Below, piece by piece: positions 33,590 to 44,640 of a DNA stretch of 64,000 nt. This DNA is from Lepidonotus clava (Eukaryota > Annelida > Polychaeta > Phyllodocida > Polynoidae). The stretch spans positions 50,800,232 through 50,864,231 of the forward strand of contig OW387136.1 in the NCBI GenBank assembly GCA_936440205.1. Direction: 5' to 3'. Each line of letters starts with the position of its first letter. Positions within the stretch are counted from its first letter, which is position 1. The position numbers and the translations under genes were made by a program. The notes below the pieces were generated by a model. The model ran no database searches, had not been told where the DNA came from, and saw only the letters and a list, made by a program, of their open reading frames with translations.

Positions 33590-33697
33590 CGGGCCATATG
33601 GCACTGCCTGTATGTCCCGCTGCAGGTGGCCGTATGCCCCGGGTCCACAGCGGGACGTACAGGTGGCCGTATGCCCCGGTCCACAGCGGGACGTACT
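33590..33697. repeat. 37-bp repeat: two direct copies and one inverted copy
   Basis: CAGGTGGCCGTATGCCCC...CAGCGGGACGTA starts at 33623 and 33660. An inverted, diverged copy (GGGCCATATGGCACTGCC... TGTCCCGCTG) occupies about 33589-33622, so the first two can form a stem. Confidence 0.75.
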
Positions 33698-34789
33698 GTC
33701 GCCTCAGGTGCGGGGCGGGGTGTGGGTTGGGTCCGAACCCATATGCCACGTCAATGGAGGGACGTGACAATCAAAGTTAAATGAGGTACTCTGGTAGTGT
33801 GGGTTTGAATTTTACAATAATGTGTGTTTACAAAAAAAAAAGAATAAATATCATCCAGCTTTTATATCAAGTATACAAGGTAAATGGTATACTGATGGCC
33901 AATTTTAACTTGAATATTGTAGGTGGCGTCATTGTTCAAAGTTCCAAAACGAGTTGTTCAAGTGAGAATTGAAAAACAAATCTGACTGACAAGATGCGGT
34001 CAGTCACTGTCTATAAATGTTATGTTGTGAAAATATCATCTGATGAGTTATTTAGAATTTTCTGATATTTGGTCACCGAAAATAAATTATAGCGCCAATG
34101 TCACTGTGTTATAGTATAGTTTGTCAACTGTAAATGATCTGTAAATAAAAACATCAGTTTAATTTCTTCCTTGAGGTACACGCACATGAAAAATGGCAGT
34201 CCTCACCAAACTAAAAGGGGCCGACTTGATATCAGCTCTCAATTGTACTTCCTGACCTCGGACTTAAGTTCCCTCTTCCCCCCTAACCCCAATGCACCCA
34301 TCCTCTCCCCCTCCACAGGTAGCATATACCTGGTCGTCCCCTAAGGTGACACATCACCTGGTCTCTGTTATACCTTGACTTTAGAGGGGAGTAGGGGGGG
34401 GGGGCACTTGGGTCTAACAAGGATTATTGTGGGGACAGAGGGTAGCGGTCAGTCCACAGTGAACCCCTTCCAGAGAACAACGTAGTGGCAATAACTTGAA
34501 ACTTAGCATTAATCTGAAGAGAACTTTTGAAAAGAATTTCCGTGATGCTTTTTACCTCAGAGTATCTATGTTTAACTGAGGTACCTTGTATAGCAGCCTG
34601 ATTGTGTAATATTGCAATTACCCTAGAATTAGGTGTAAAGTTATATTTGATTAAATGTCATCTGTATACACCTTTTCCTTATTATAAGTATGTATATGAG
34701 TTATTTTCTAAAGAGTTACAACATCATTTTCTACACCTATTTGGAAGAACACATGTATGTAAAAGTGATTAATCAATAAAACAAAATTC
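33698..34789. other. No gene; one G run
   Basis: G run at 34396-34405. AT-rich, no family match. Confidence 0.5.
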
Positions 34790-34860
34790 AGGGGTGGTCA
34801 GTCACGAAAAGCACGGGCAATAGTTGAGCAGTGACCTCCAATGAGGCAGTGCCTCCCCCT
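34790..34860. mobile_element. R5 fragment, right end
   Basis: CAGGGGTGGTCAGTCACG, GAGCAGTGACCTCCAATG and AGGCAGTGCCTCCCC follow the R5 right-end order, strongly diverged. Confidence 0.4.
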
Positions 34861-35829
34861 CCCCCCAAACTTTCCACCGATCAGAAGACGTCTGAGCCCC
34901 CCGCGGAGGGGCTGGTTGATACCCTGCCCCTCCGCCAGGGGGTCTTAATACCCCCACAATGCCTTGCGGCCCGGACAAAGCCACTAACTGGGTCCTATTG
35001 TACCCCATCTACATACTCTAATACCTACAGCCAGGGTCGGATTTCTCATCAACTTTCTCCACCTTTATAATGTAGCCGTTTTGGGAGAGTGCTTTGTTGA
35101 ATGTTGCTCCAGTAGGGATTAATGTTGGGTCCTTGGCTTAATGACGGTGTACCTTTCCGGGCTTTCAAGGGAGCCATTTGGATTACCTCGTATTATTAAT
35201 TGCACATACTCTTAATAGTCCAGGCAATCTAGCGCAATTTTGGCAAAACCCTTAACTAAATAACGTATGGCTGAAAATTTTAGGAATAACTCACCTGAAT
35301 ATGGGCAATAACATACTAAAAGTCCCCAACTGTCCCATGTTTGCTTCATTATGAAAATTGAGGTTGAATGTACATATAATTTTTTTCTGATAAAAGCCCT
35401 CCCCAAGTGAAAGTAAACCTTAATTCACTATTAAAGTTTCACCTATTTCGTCGGTATGAATCTTTTGGAAGCATGCAGATAGATTGTGAATATGAATATT
35501 GAAAGGCCAAACTGACATGAATGTCTGGCGGCATCAAGGATTCTCTCTTACTGTCAAAGAAAGAGTCACCAGCGACCTTGTCAAACGTTGGATATCTTAC
35601 CATCTCAAACATAACGGTACACTGTCGGTACAACTCAGCACTGCAGGTTATACATGGATCCTAAAAACGTGGGTAACAAAGTGTTTAGCCAGATTGCACA
35701 TAACCCATTCATTGAAGTCCCTCTTTGATGTAATTCACACAATAAACAACAGGTTTACATGCTCCAGTGAAATACATTCACTGACATATTTGCAGAACGT
35801 GCCTCCGCGGTCCGACGCATACTCCACGT
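34861..35829. other. No gene recognised
   Basis: A 116-codon plus frame (35499-35849) has no recognisable domain and ends inside the 46-bp palindrome. Confidence 0.5.
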
Positions 35830-35875
35830 CGCTTCAGATTCCCGTGTAATCATGATTACACGGGAATCTGAAGCG
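35830..35875. repeat. 46-bp perfect palindrome
   Basis: Exact two-fold symmetry about the step between 35852 and 35853, with AATCATGATT at the centre and no spacer. Arms read CGCTTCAGATTCCCGTGTAA. One arm recurs, with one mismatch, at 57481-57505. Such spacer-free palindromes can extrude as cruciforms. Confidence 0.95.
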
Positions 35876-36100
35876 AGAAAGTAGTTTGGGTCCGACGGAC
35901 TACAAGCCGGAAGTCGGTGCAGCGTCACGGGCACGGAGGGACTACTTTTTGTGGCGGCGGCGGACGGCTGAGTGGTGAGATAGCGCCGAGAACGAGGCTC
36001 TCGCGTGTCAATGCGCGGGCGGTGTTAGAGACTCTGGGGTCATTGTACATGTTCAAGGACTGTCCCCTCTCGAACAGGTCATGGAGATTTGGACACACTA

Positions 36101-36290
36101 AAGCCCCATACTCGCTAGGCGATTTTGACTAAGTTGGCCGACCGATCGGCGCTAAAATCGGCCAATTCTACCCAACAATTGGCTGATTTTAGCACCGATT
36201 CAGATCAAACGTAAACATTTCAATATAAGATACTTACAGGCAATCATAGGAGTTGGCCGATTTTAGCAGCAACTCGTTGGCAAACTATGT
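36101..36290 (+). mobile_element. R1 MITE, right end missing
   Basis: TA then AAGCCCCATACTCGCTAGG; inside GGCCGACCGATCGGC and GCTGATTTTAGCACCGATTC. The final TATGGGGCTT terminus is absent. Confidence 0.65.
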
Positions 36291-36467
36291 TACAGTCCCT
36301 TATTGGATAAAGGACTTTAAACCTCCCTTTATCATCCGCCGCCCCTTGGCCGTGCGGTACATAAAAGGGGTAGTGGGTAGTGACATGCTGTACGTACTGC
36401 TCCTTATTTTCAGTATTTTTAACATATTTGGAGCTTTGATTGGGTGATAAAATCTATAAGAACCTTA

Positions 36468-36588
36468 GGGGTCATCCTACGGTGGCTGTATGACCCATGG
36501 GGATTGTACATAGGGCCTACCTCAGGCTTAGCCCTCAGTATGTGACTATCCCCTATGGGTCTTACAGCCACCCTTGGACGACTCACGC
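36468..36588. mobile_element. Full-length hairpin MITE, ~120 bp
   Basis: Arms of about 40 bp with few mismatches (CGGTGGCTGTATGACCCATG on the left, CTATGGGTCTTACAGCCACC on the right), plus inner AGGGC...GCCCT pairing. No target duplication resolved. Confidence 0.65.
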
Positions 36589-36677
36589 TGTTCTTCTTAT
36601 ATTAGTACGTACATCTGACTTGTAAAAAAATTAAGCAATATTTCTTTTCAATTTCGCAATTGCTTGTCCCAATATTG

Positions 36678-37424
36678 TGCACAGGTTAGGGACGGACTGC
36701 TATTCTTGCACTGATGTAGCTTTGTGCAACGATGCAAGATATGACAACGTTGTTTATTTTCCATTAATTTGGTTAAATAACCATGTTTATGATTATATAA
36801 AGGTATAAAAAGTTTAACAGTTTAAAAGGGATACTTTTTGCCCCAGAATATTTCATAGTATAACTAGAGTACAAAAGAATGAGTTCAAAATTCTCAAAAA
36901 TGAGTACTGAATCAGCGAAAATATGTGCCATCTTGGTTACATTTTGTTTACATCACATGGTACAAATATTGTAATCCTATTGGTCAAAAATGCTTAAACA
37001 TAGATTTTAGAAAATCTGTTCGGTAAAAATCATTCAAATTATCAAATATCATTCATATTATACTATTCTTTATTCCAATAACTTTGATGAAATTCGGCAA
37101 CAAAGATTAGATAATTTATTTCAATATTTTTACATTTGTTTACATCACGTGGTACAAATACTGTTACCTTATTAGTCAGAAACACATAATCAAGGTTTTT
37201 TAAATATCCATATGGTAGAAATATTTATAATCATCAAATATGATTCAAATTATATCATTCTTTATTCTCACATATATTTCAAAATTCGGCAGAACAGATT
37301 TAATTAGTTATTTCTATCTTATCTAAAGCGATGCAAGATAACAATACACCTGTGGTGCAAGATTTAGCAACAATGCAAGATATGCCAACATTGCTATTTC
37401 AAGTCTTGTCCCGAACCTGGTGCA
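36678..37424. mobile_element. Foldback-like element containing a tandem duplication
   Basis: TGCACAGGTTAGGGAC at the left and GTCCCGAACCTGGTGCA at the right are inverted. GATGCAAGATATGACAACG near the left has a same-orientation partner, AATGCAAGATATGCCAACAT, near the right. Most of the interior is a 192-bp duplication. Non-coding. Confidence 0.45.
36946..37320 (+). repeat. Tandem duplication, period 192 bp
   Basis: GTTTACATCACRTGGTACAA recurs at 36946 and 37138, followed in both copies by TATTGGTCA/TATTAGTCA, ATCAAATATSATTCA and ATTCTTTATTC blocks. Confidence 0.75.
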
Positions 37425-37934
37425 TCTCATTGTATACTTTTATTATATTATCGACAACTGGAAGAACACAATACCTTTGCATGTGAAACTGCAATTATAG
37501 ATGATAAAAATCTAAAAAATCTATCATGGGTCCTGGGGATCCTGATCACCCCCCCCCCCCCCGCCTTTTGGTGGGGACTCAAATTATAGGAACTGGCAAA
37601 ACGTTACACGTGCGCACAATTATATTCTAGATAGAGATCCATTACAGAAGCCACATGTACATGTGCGTGTATTTTTTATATGGTTAAGGGATTGCAGGTT
37701 TAACCTTATTTGAACCAACATAGTAGGACTGAGAAATGTAATTTGGGGTTCCGAGAACTAACGTCAGATGAGTTCCCCAATGAAACCTTTTCCTAAAAAC
37801 GGGTTATTATTGGGCTAACGACCTGTCCAGACCCTGACAAAAGAGTACCCCGAAGAGTGAAAACACTTATTGCGCTGTCTGCAGACGGAACGGGCCGCAA
37901 ACAAATACTAAAGTGACGGCAGGGGGTCATGTGG
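37425..37934. other. No gene; one C run
   Basis: C run at 37547-37562. Nothing else recognised. Confidence 0.5.
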
Positions 37935-38036
37935 GGACCTTAGTAATGGGCGGACCTCTACGGTGGCCCTAAAGGCCCTTATTAATGGGCGGCCCTCTAC
38001 GGTGGGCCTCAAGGCCTTTATCAGTTGTATGGGCCC
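37935..38036 (+). repeat. 39-bp tandem repeat, about 2.5 copies
   Basis: TAATGGGCGG, CCTCTACGGTGG and AAGGCC words repeat at 37944 and 37983, with a partial third copy. It lies immediately upstream of the LINE fragment. Confidence 0.75.
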
Positions 38037-38085
38037 TCAGCTGTCCCCCGTTTGGGCTGTCTATTCTAGAGGTCAACTTTAAGGT

Positions 38086-39100
38086 CATCAAAAAATAGTC
38101 TACTATGGAACTCGTAGAAATTTGAATAAACTAAGCAATAATCCTACATTACACCTCTCAGGTAGTATGATATCTAATTGTCGGCAATACACTTATCTTG
38201 GGGTAATCCTTGATGAATGTATGACCCTCGAACCCCATTATAATAAAAAATATAAGAAATTTTCTCACAAAATATTCCAACTTGCGAAAATTAGAAACCT
38301 ACTAGATATTAAAACCACGATCTTGATATATAAACAAACGATTCTACCTCTGGTCGAGTACATAAGTTTCCTTCTGACCTTTTGTAGACAGCATGATATA
38401 CAAAAGCTTCAGAAACTACAAAATCGAGCTTTAAGGTTATGCAATAATGTAAATAATCCTAGAGATGTTACCACTGTACAGTTGCATAATCTCTCAAATT
38501 TGAGAACCCTTGAGCAACGTAGGGAGCAACAGTTACTCTGTAAAATGTATTAGTTACAAAAAGATGGAGAATGCCTGGTACAACCTAGGGTAAATACCAG
38601 ATTGGCAGAAAAAACAATATTTGAAAACAGCCAGATCAAATCTGAAATTTATAGGAGATCTCCATATTATGTTGGAAGTCAACTATGGAATGGACTGCCT
38701 AAAAACATTCAAGATACTGATACTATTTTTGACTTCAAACGTATGATTAAATTGAGATTTGAGACAATTTAAATGTCACAATATATTCAGATGCTTATCC
38801 TAGCTATGAAATCTATTGTGATCATTGTATAGTCATGTATACTCTGTATTATTTTCTTCAACAGAAACTGATAGGCATACATGCTTATGGTAACTGTTTA
38901 TTGCCTCAAGTAGAATGACCCAATGCTGATCTCAGCTAGGGTACATTGGATTTATTTATATTTTGATATGCTGAATTATTTGTATGTTATAATATTGTTG
39001 GCTTGGTAGTTCTCTCATAATATTGTTCACCTACATGGAAGATCATTATAACAGTGAATGTGGTTCAATAAACAAAAAAACAAAAAAACAAAAAAATAAT
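38086..39100 (+). mobile_element. LINE, 5'-truncated 3' end
   Basis: About 1 kb of a non-LTR retrotransposon: the C-terminal part of the reverse-transcriptase polyprotein, a 3' untranslated region, and an A-rich tail (AATAAACAAAAAAACAAAA at about 39067-39097). Truncation at the 5' side is the usual result of target-primed reverse transcription. A CR1/L2/Jockey-group origin is likely from the protein style; the clade cannot be fixed from this segment. No target duplication identified. Confidence 0.85.
38092..38772 (+). pseudogene. LINE ORF2 C-terminal remnant (reverse transcriptase thumb and beyond)
   Basis: The frame opens with KIVYYGTRRNL, the piece after the RT palm. It continues with the typical YLGVILDE motif, then IYKQTILPLVEY and LQKLQNRALRLC. 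It is read-through except for one TAG at 38551-38553. Past that stop the same frame continues with YYVGSQLWNGLPKNI and FDFKRMIKLRF, and ends at TAA 38770-38772, a normal LINE ORF2 terminus. The YXDD catalytic core and endonuclease are absent because the copy starts downstream of them. One stop in 227 codons suggests a moderately young dead copy. Confidence 0.85.
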
Positions 39101-39892
39101 AGCTTAGGGTCACAATTAAAATGACCGGAAGTGAGAGGGTGCCACTGCAATTATTTGTTAAAAGAATACAGAACCAATTACCATAGTCTTTCAAATACCC
39201 TTTACAGGCTAGGCTCAGAATGCGCATTCTGCCTGTAATGAACTGTTATTACTAGAGCATTTTTAGGCTAGTCTGTAATAGGTATAAGACGTAGTTTACA
39301 TTGACTCTTTAGAGATAGTTCATTATTTCCATATGATGTTAGTGTCCTTCAAAACATGCACGGGCACTCTAATAGGAGACGGATGCTGGGGGGACGCAGA
39401 GGGAACGACGAGGGGACGCTGGGGGGACACCAGGGAGACGCGCCTCAGCGGTATAGGCCCTGCGGCAGCTGGTTCCGGCGATGTGTCGTTAGGAGCATGT
39501 TCAGGTCGGCCTGCCGGAGGGACAGAATATGGCGCCAAGGGCAATTACTGCCAAGGTCATGGTTCCGTTACTAAGGTCATCAGCAGAATAAAAGATATGA
39601 TAGATTATCGTGGTCAATCGTTTCACCTACCGTGCTTTTAAAACCTGAATTGTGCCGGAGGTTTGCAGAATGGAATCAATATTATTGTACTGTACTACAT
39701 GTATTAGTGGATTTATTGTTTTCAAAATTATCGTAGGTGCGCAAGTGTCCTAATTGTTGAGAGACACTTCTGATAAAATTGCTTTAAATGTGAAGTTTTC
39801 GAAATGAAATGGCATGTTTCCCCTGATGCCACCTTCACCAGCTGTGTATCAACAGAGATTATTCCCGTAAATCTATCACGTATCGAATCCTC
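39101..39892. other. No gene recognised
   Basis: A short GGGGGACGC-rich patch at 39388-39440 gives overlapping glycine-rich frames; these are compositional. Confidence 0.5.
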
Positions 39893-40545
39893 AGTGGTCA
39901 GTGCTCCTGTTTCCCACCGTCCCCTATAATGTAAACCAGCCAGGCATAGCAAGGTATGGTGTGTGTGTGTGTGCCTTGTGTGCCTGTGTGTCTGTGTCTG
40001 TGTGTGTCTGTGTGTGTCTGTCTGTGTGTCTGTCTGTGTGTATCTGTGTCTGTGTGTGTGTGTCTGTGTGTGTCTGTGTGCCTGTGTTTGTGTCTGTGTG
40101 CCTGTGTGTCTGTGGTCAGTATTTCCCACCGTCCCCTATAATGTGAACCAGCCAGGCGGTGTGTGTGTGTGTCTGTCTGTCTGTGTGTCTGTCTGTGTCT
40201 GTGTGTCTGTGCCTGTGTCTCTGTGTGTCTGTCTGTGCCCGTGTCTGTGTGTCAGTCTGTGTCCGTGTCTGTGTCTGTGTCTGTGGTCAGTATTTCCCAC
40301 CCGGCCCCTATAATGTGAACCAGCCAGGCGGTGCATGTCTCTGGCGGTATGGTGTCTGTGTGTGTCTGTGTCTGTGTCTGTGTGTCTATCTGTGTCTTTG
40401 TGTGTATTTATGTATGTGTGTGTGTGGCTGTATGTGTGATTCTATCATCTACTAATCCTCAGTGGTCAGTATTTCCCACCCAGCCCCTATAATGTGGACC
40501 AGTCAGGCGGTGCATGTCTCGGGCGGCATTCCTCCTATGTCCCAG
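39893..40545 (+). repeat. Higher-order array: 55-70 bp anchor alternating with TG/TCTG tracts
   Basis: An anchor reading GGTCAGT..TTTCCCACC and CCCCTATAATGTGAACCAGC occurs four times (TTCCC at 39911, 40123, 40294 and 40473). Between anchors lie 100-150 bp of TGTGTC/TGTCTG microsatellite of differing length. The third and fourth anchors also share GGTGCATGTCTCKGGCGG. Cysteine/valine-rich frames here are by-products. Confidence 0.9.
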
Positions 40546-41244
40546 TCAATCACTGACCAGTCGGCCCTCCAGGGTCTAGTCGGCCGGTCAGTGAGTGGGT
40601 ACGTCTGGAGGTGACAGGGCCGCTAACTGGTTAAACGGACCCAGGAATGCACCCACTGGACCCAGAACTACTCGTATATTATCGACTAGTGTCATCGGTT
40701 TGGGGCTCCGGGGAATAGTGGGGTCAGTCTGAGTCTCATTGAACGTGGGTATTCTCACAGGGCCTGTTTCACAACAAACCTCCGTATATTCCAAAACGCT
40801 CCAGGTACAAATGGATCCCCAGAAAAAATTCTAGAACTTGTGGAAACATGTGAGGCTAATGGCGGCTTGAATGTGAATGTTTGCCGCCAATATACCATGT
40901 GACTTAGATGATACTCATGAATATTAATTAGGTAGCCTCAAACAGAGTGGACATGTTTTCCAAAAATATATACTAATATAATAGATAATTATATCACACA
41001 TATTGTGCGTTTCATAAACTTATGTTGACCTTTTTGGCTGCCATAGCTATGTGGGTTTTGTTTTTGCTTACATGAGTTTGGGTGTATTTGCGCGAGTTTT
41101 GGGTGCATTTATGAGAGTTTGAGGTATATGTAAGGGAGTTTTATTATGAAACGGTCCCGAACGAGAGTTTCAGACTCCCGTACAGTTTCCGTAAGCTCGC
41201 ATAAAACTCCTGTAGCAGCAGAGAATCTTATGAAACACCCCACT
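40546..41244. other. No gene or repeat recognised
   Basis: Nothing supportable. Confidence 0.5.
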
Positions 41245-41345
41245 GGTCAGACTGGCGGATGCAGGATTTTGAAAAGGGGGAGGAGCTGGGGGAGGGTGTG
41301 ATATTGGACACCCAATTTTAGGGCCGAATCAACCCTTATGCATCT
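41245..41345 (+). mobile_element. R4 MITE, left half
   Basis: CAGACTGGCGGATGCAGG, TTTTGAAAAGGGGGAGG, then unrelated sequence. Right terminus not found. Confidence 0.5.
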
Positions 41346-41800
41346 CAAGATGTAGCTCCTATATAAATTAAGACATGAAAAGACGGCATACATATAATGT
41401 TTTGCCTGGACAAGCAAAACAGTGTTAAAGAAGGTCGAAGAAGTTTATTTTAGGTGGTCGTTCATTTTAATATACCATGCATTCCTGATAATGGGTTTGA
41501 ACATTTCCTCGTTTCTGACTCTCAAAGGGTGACCGTATAAACGGGGTACTACTGTATTCACCCCTGAATAAAATATAAAGGGTCACAGGACTGATTCCAG
41601 TTCAATGAGTTTTTATTCAAAAGGGATGTGCTGATGATTAGCTCCAGTCGATCTTGATACCCCTTTTAATTCAGAGACGAACATGATCTGACTTCTTAGC
41701 TACACGGGCTCAATAGAAGGGGACAACACTTGTCAACATGTCTTTGGGGGAGATTCTTTTTACATGGGTTTGGGGGTTGTTGTTGGCTATCTGTACATCG
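41346..41800. other. No gene or repeat recognised
   Basis: Nothing supportable. Confidence 0.5.
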
Positions 41801-42025
41801 AAGGCGGTATTACACTACACAACATGGGGTACGATTCCGGCGAGATATGATGATATTACAGACAATTGACGTATAGGAGTGATTTAATTGCTAAAACCTG
41901 GCAATTTGGAGCATCTCACATATATATATATATAAAAATTGTTTCTAATATGTGTGACTTCTAGTCCGGCCTTGTCTGGAATATCGTCATATGGCAGCTC
42001 AAGTCGTGTAGTGTAATACCACCTT
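41801..42025. mobile_element. R3 MITE, complete
   Basis: Left 20 bp AAGGCGGTATTACACTACAC pairs with the right 20 bp at 19 of 20 positions. Internally GAGATATGATGATATTACAG mirrors GAATATCGTCATATGGCAGC. A short TA tract lies at 41921-41933. 225 bp, non-coding. Confidence 0.8.
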
Positions 42026-42393
42026 TTGCCTGCGGGCATGGGTGAGTGACGGTAAGGATCGTTTACAAGGCAACAAGTGGGAGTCAAAGCCCTCCGTGTA
42101 CCGGCGACAGATACTGCTCGCAACTACTGTCTTGAGAAATACAAATACATCAACTCTTTTGTATTATGTACGGTAGAACAGAAAATGAATACTGCTTTAA
42201 ACAGACATACATTCATTGTGTAGCTTAACAACTAGTAGGGGTATGAATTACACAAATTAAAACGTGTATCGCTTTGCATTCTATTTGTCCCCCAAAATGT
42301 TGTGCGGCACGGCAACTGCCACTGCCACTAACTGGGTAGTCTAAAAAGTTTCTTTTTTAATTCGGCAAAAGAACATGTATCCTATATATTATT

Positions 42394-42395
<2 letters not shown>
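42026..42395. other. No gene recognised
   Basis: Nothing supportable. Confidence 0.5.

Positions 42396-42437
<42 letters not shown>
42396..42437. repeat. TA microsatellite
   Basis: About 20 TA units, near-perfect. Confidence 0.95.
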
Positions 42438-42442
<5 letters not shown>

Positions 42443-43129
42443 CTTATACAATCGGATTAAAATCGTCTCATGGACTAAAGCCCTTCAGACGGAAACTATA
42501 AGCAAACTGCAGCTGGAGAATGAAGAACACGATGTAATTCTCCCAACCACGTTTGGCTTAATTATTGTAGTGTACCTGCAGACTAGCCTTAATCAAGTTG
42601 CATTCTGGGAAGTGTGTAGACAAGTCACAAGGCTTAAGTATAGACATTTTCAAAAATCATGGCATAATTTTGGTTTGAAATAATGGAAAACTAGTATTCA
42701 TTATTTTTCATGAGTTTTTTTTCTACAAAATGAGTCAAAAATTAGCCTGCAGGTCCCTAAAATACAATAAATCAGCTATCCGTGGTAGGGAAATTGGAAT
42801 GACGATAACATCCACACACACATTGTATAAACTATCACATGTAGACTTCCCCGCTAAAACCTCCCTCTCCTAGGTCTACTCACTCCTCCCCAATAGTACA
42901 CCGGAGATTATGGCCCTTTATGGCCCCTCTACGGGGTCTCCGCTACCGCCGCAGGGGTGTTAGATAACCCCCACACCTGCCCGGACCCCCCGCGAGGCCG
43001 GGATCCAACAGGTAGGGACGCCCATGTGGGGGGGGGGGGCGGGAGGGGGGCTAATGGGGCTTTTGGTACAGGTGTGTCAAGTGGGGTCCATACAAGGGAC
43101 CTATAGGAGGAGGGAGTTAGAGGGGTGTA
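42438..43129. other. No gene; scrap of the 20947 foldback family
   Basis: 42747-42800 (GCCTGCAGGTCCC ... TATCCGTGGTAGGG) resembles the right end of the element at 20947-21311. A G run lies at 43025-43039. Confidence 0.4.
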
Positions 43130-43529
43130 CCCCTGGGGGGTACTGGACTTGGGTTTGGGTACCCACTGCAAAACGGACTCTAGGAGCTGTGGCTGTGATT
43201 GCAGCAAAGGTAGGAAAAGGGGGGCTGTCACTGACCAGACAACTCTAAAAAGGGGGGCTGTCAAGGCTTACTGGCTGCATGAGACATATTTTGTAGTCAG
43301 AAAAAAGCATCAAGGGCACATTCATTCATAATTTTAATTGTATTATAACCTTTGAAGAACAATGTTCATTATGTTTGTTTTTGAGCTAAACACAGCAGCT
43401 GTTACTGTCAGAAAACAGGGGGCTGTAAAGCAACCTCTGGAATTTCAGAGCAGTCATATCACGAAAGGGGGGGGGGCTGTAGTTTTGCAGTGGGTACCTA
43501 CCATCAAAGAGTGAATACGCCCCCCTGGG
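43130..43529. mobile_element. R5 element, second subfamily, complete
   Basis: CCCCTGGGGGGTACTGG at the left; TTTGGGTACCCACTGC; GGCTGTCACTGACCAGACAA; TTTTGCAGTGGGTACCTACC; GAATACGCCCCCCTGGG at the right. About 400 bp. The frames it contains on both strands are spurious. Confidence 0.65.
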
Positions 43530-43555
43530 TGCATCTTTACTTAGTTTCTGGTTTT

Positions 43556-43798
43556 GCATGGGCTTATTCCATTATGTAAGTGGGAGGGGTTGTCCAGTAG
43601 GTCATTATTACCCACATCAATTCTGTAACCAGTACTTTGTACAACAATCTCAAGTGCAGAGTGTAAAGTCTTTTTCCTATTAGACAAGTGGCTTCGCCAG
43701 GCTGAAAAACTGGCAATGACAAACTCTTTCTGGATTCGAACCCACAACCTTTAGGTTTGGAGCTGGGGGTCTTAATCACTGTACCATGAAGCCACATA
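43556..43798 (-). mobile_element. tRNA-derived SINE
   Basis: On the minus strand, TGGCTTCATGGTACAGTGAT (box A region) is followed about 50 bases later by GTGGGTTCGAATCC, a near-consensus box B. The body continues GAAAGAGTTTGTCATTGCC to about 43560. The spacing matches a tRNA head but the acceptor stem is not closed, so this is a SINE and not a tRNA gene. It explains the 77-codon minus frame. It begins only about 27 bp downstream of the R5 right end. Confidence 0.75.
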
Positions 43799-43917
43799 GA
43801 GGATGAAGGTTGAACTAAATAAATGGGTTATGACCCAATTTGCTGGTTCCCACAGGTACTTTAATAAGCAGTTTAACAAAACAGCAACCAGATGGACGGG
43901 TGACAGAGGTAAGGTTA

Positions 43918-44134
43918 ACCCCCATACTCACTAGGTGATTTTACCGGCGACTGGCAACGGCCGACTGGGAGAATTGGCCGACTCTTATGATCACCTGTTA
44001 GTATGATACATTGAAATGTGCATGTTTGATCTCGATTGGTTTTAAAATGGGCTGACTCTTAGAGTAGAGTCGGCCGATTTTAGCACCAACAATCGGCCGA
44101 CTCTGGACAAAATCGCCTAGTTGGTATGGGGCTT
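43918..44134. mobile_element. R1 MITE, complete
   Basis: ACCCCCATACTCACTAGG at the left, CCTAGTTGGTATGGGGCTT at the right, TA at both borders (43916-43917 and 44135-44136). GAGTCGGCCGATTTTAGCAC inside. The left terminus has lost the family AAG. Confidence 0.75.
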
Positions 44135-44450
44135 TAGGAGTGTAGGAGTGAGTCGTCACCGGTCCTCCATCAGCCCCCCCCCCCCCCCCCAGTTGTCAGG
44201 TTGTCAGGTTGTCACCCCCGTCCTCCAGGGTGTGTTTCCATAGTGACAGACGCAGAAACCCGACCTCCAGGGGTCAATGAGAAACCCCGACCACCCAAGG
44301 ATCACCTGTCTAAGCTCAGATCGGTCCTCGCCTTCAACTACCAGGGGAACCGCAGACATGGGAAGTACTCACGAAATATCGTTTACAGACCAGTCCTCTG
44401 AATGCGCAATGGGACGGTATTGAACTGTCATTATAAATAATCAAACGTAC
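44135..44450. other. No gene; one C run
   Basis: C run at about 44167-44183, followed by GTTGTCAGGTTGTCAGGTTG, a 9-bp repeat in three copies. Confidence 0.5.
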
Positions 44451-44607
44451 CAGGAGTGGACAGAACCAGGGGCCCGGGGGCCCCTAGATTTTCTGGGCTA
44501 GGGGCCCCACTGGCTCCAAGAAAAACCTGAAACAAAATATTAGTATATGTGAGGGCTCCTAGATTTAGGTGAGGCCCCCTAGATTTTTAAACTTATGTCC
44601 ACCACTG
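44451..44607. mobile_element. R9 MITE, shorter copy
   Basis: CAGGAGTGGACAGAACC at the left and CTTATGTCCACCACTG at the right. GGGGCCCCACTGGCTCC inside. It lacks the palindromic insert found at 30595. Confidence 0.6.
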
Positions 44608-44640
44608 CGATCTGTGGTGAGGTCGTTACCCTCTGTTTCT

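Noticed and set aside
39728-40455. Several 80-133 codon frames rich in Cys/Val or Thr/His/Gln
   Set aside because: All are translations of the TG/TCTG array and appear on both strands.
43729-43798. Functional tRNA gene
   Set aside because: Box A and box B are present, but the acceptor arms do not pair and a SINE body follows, so it is a SINE head.
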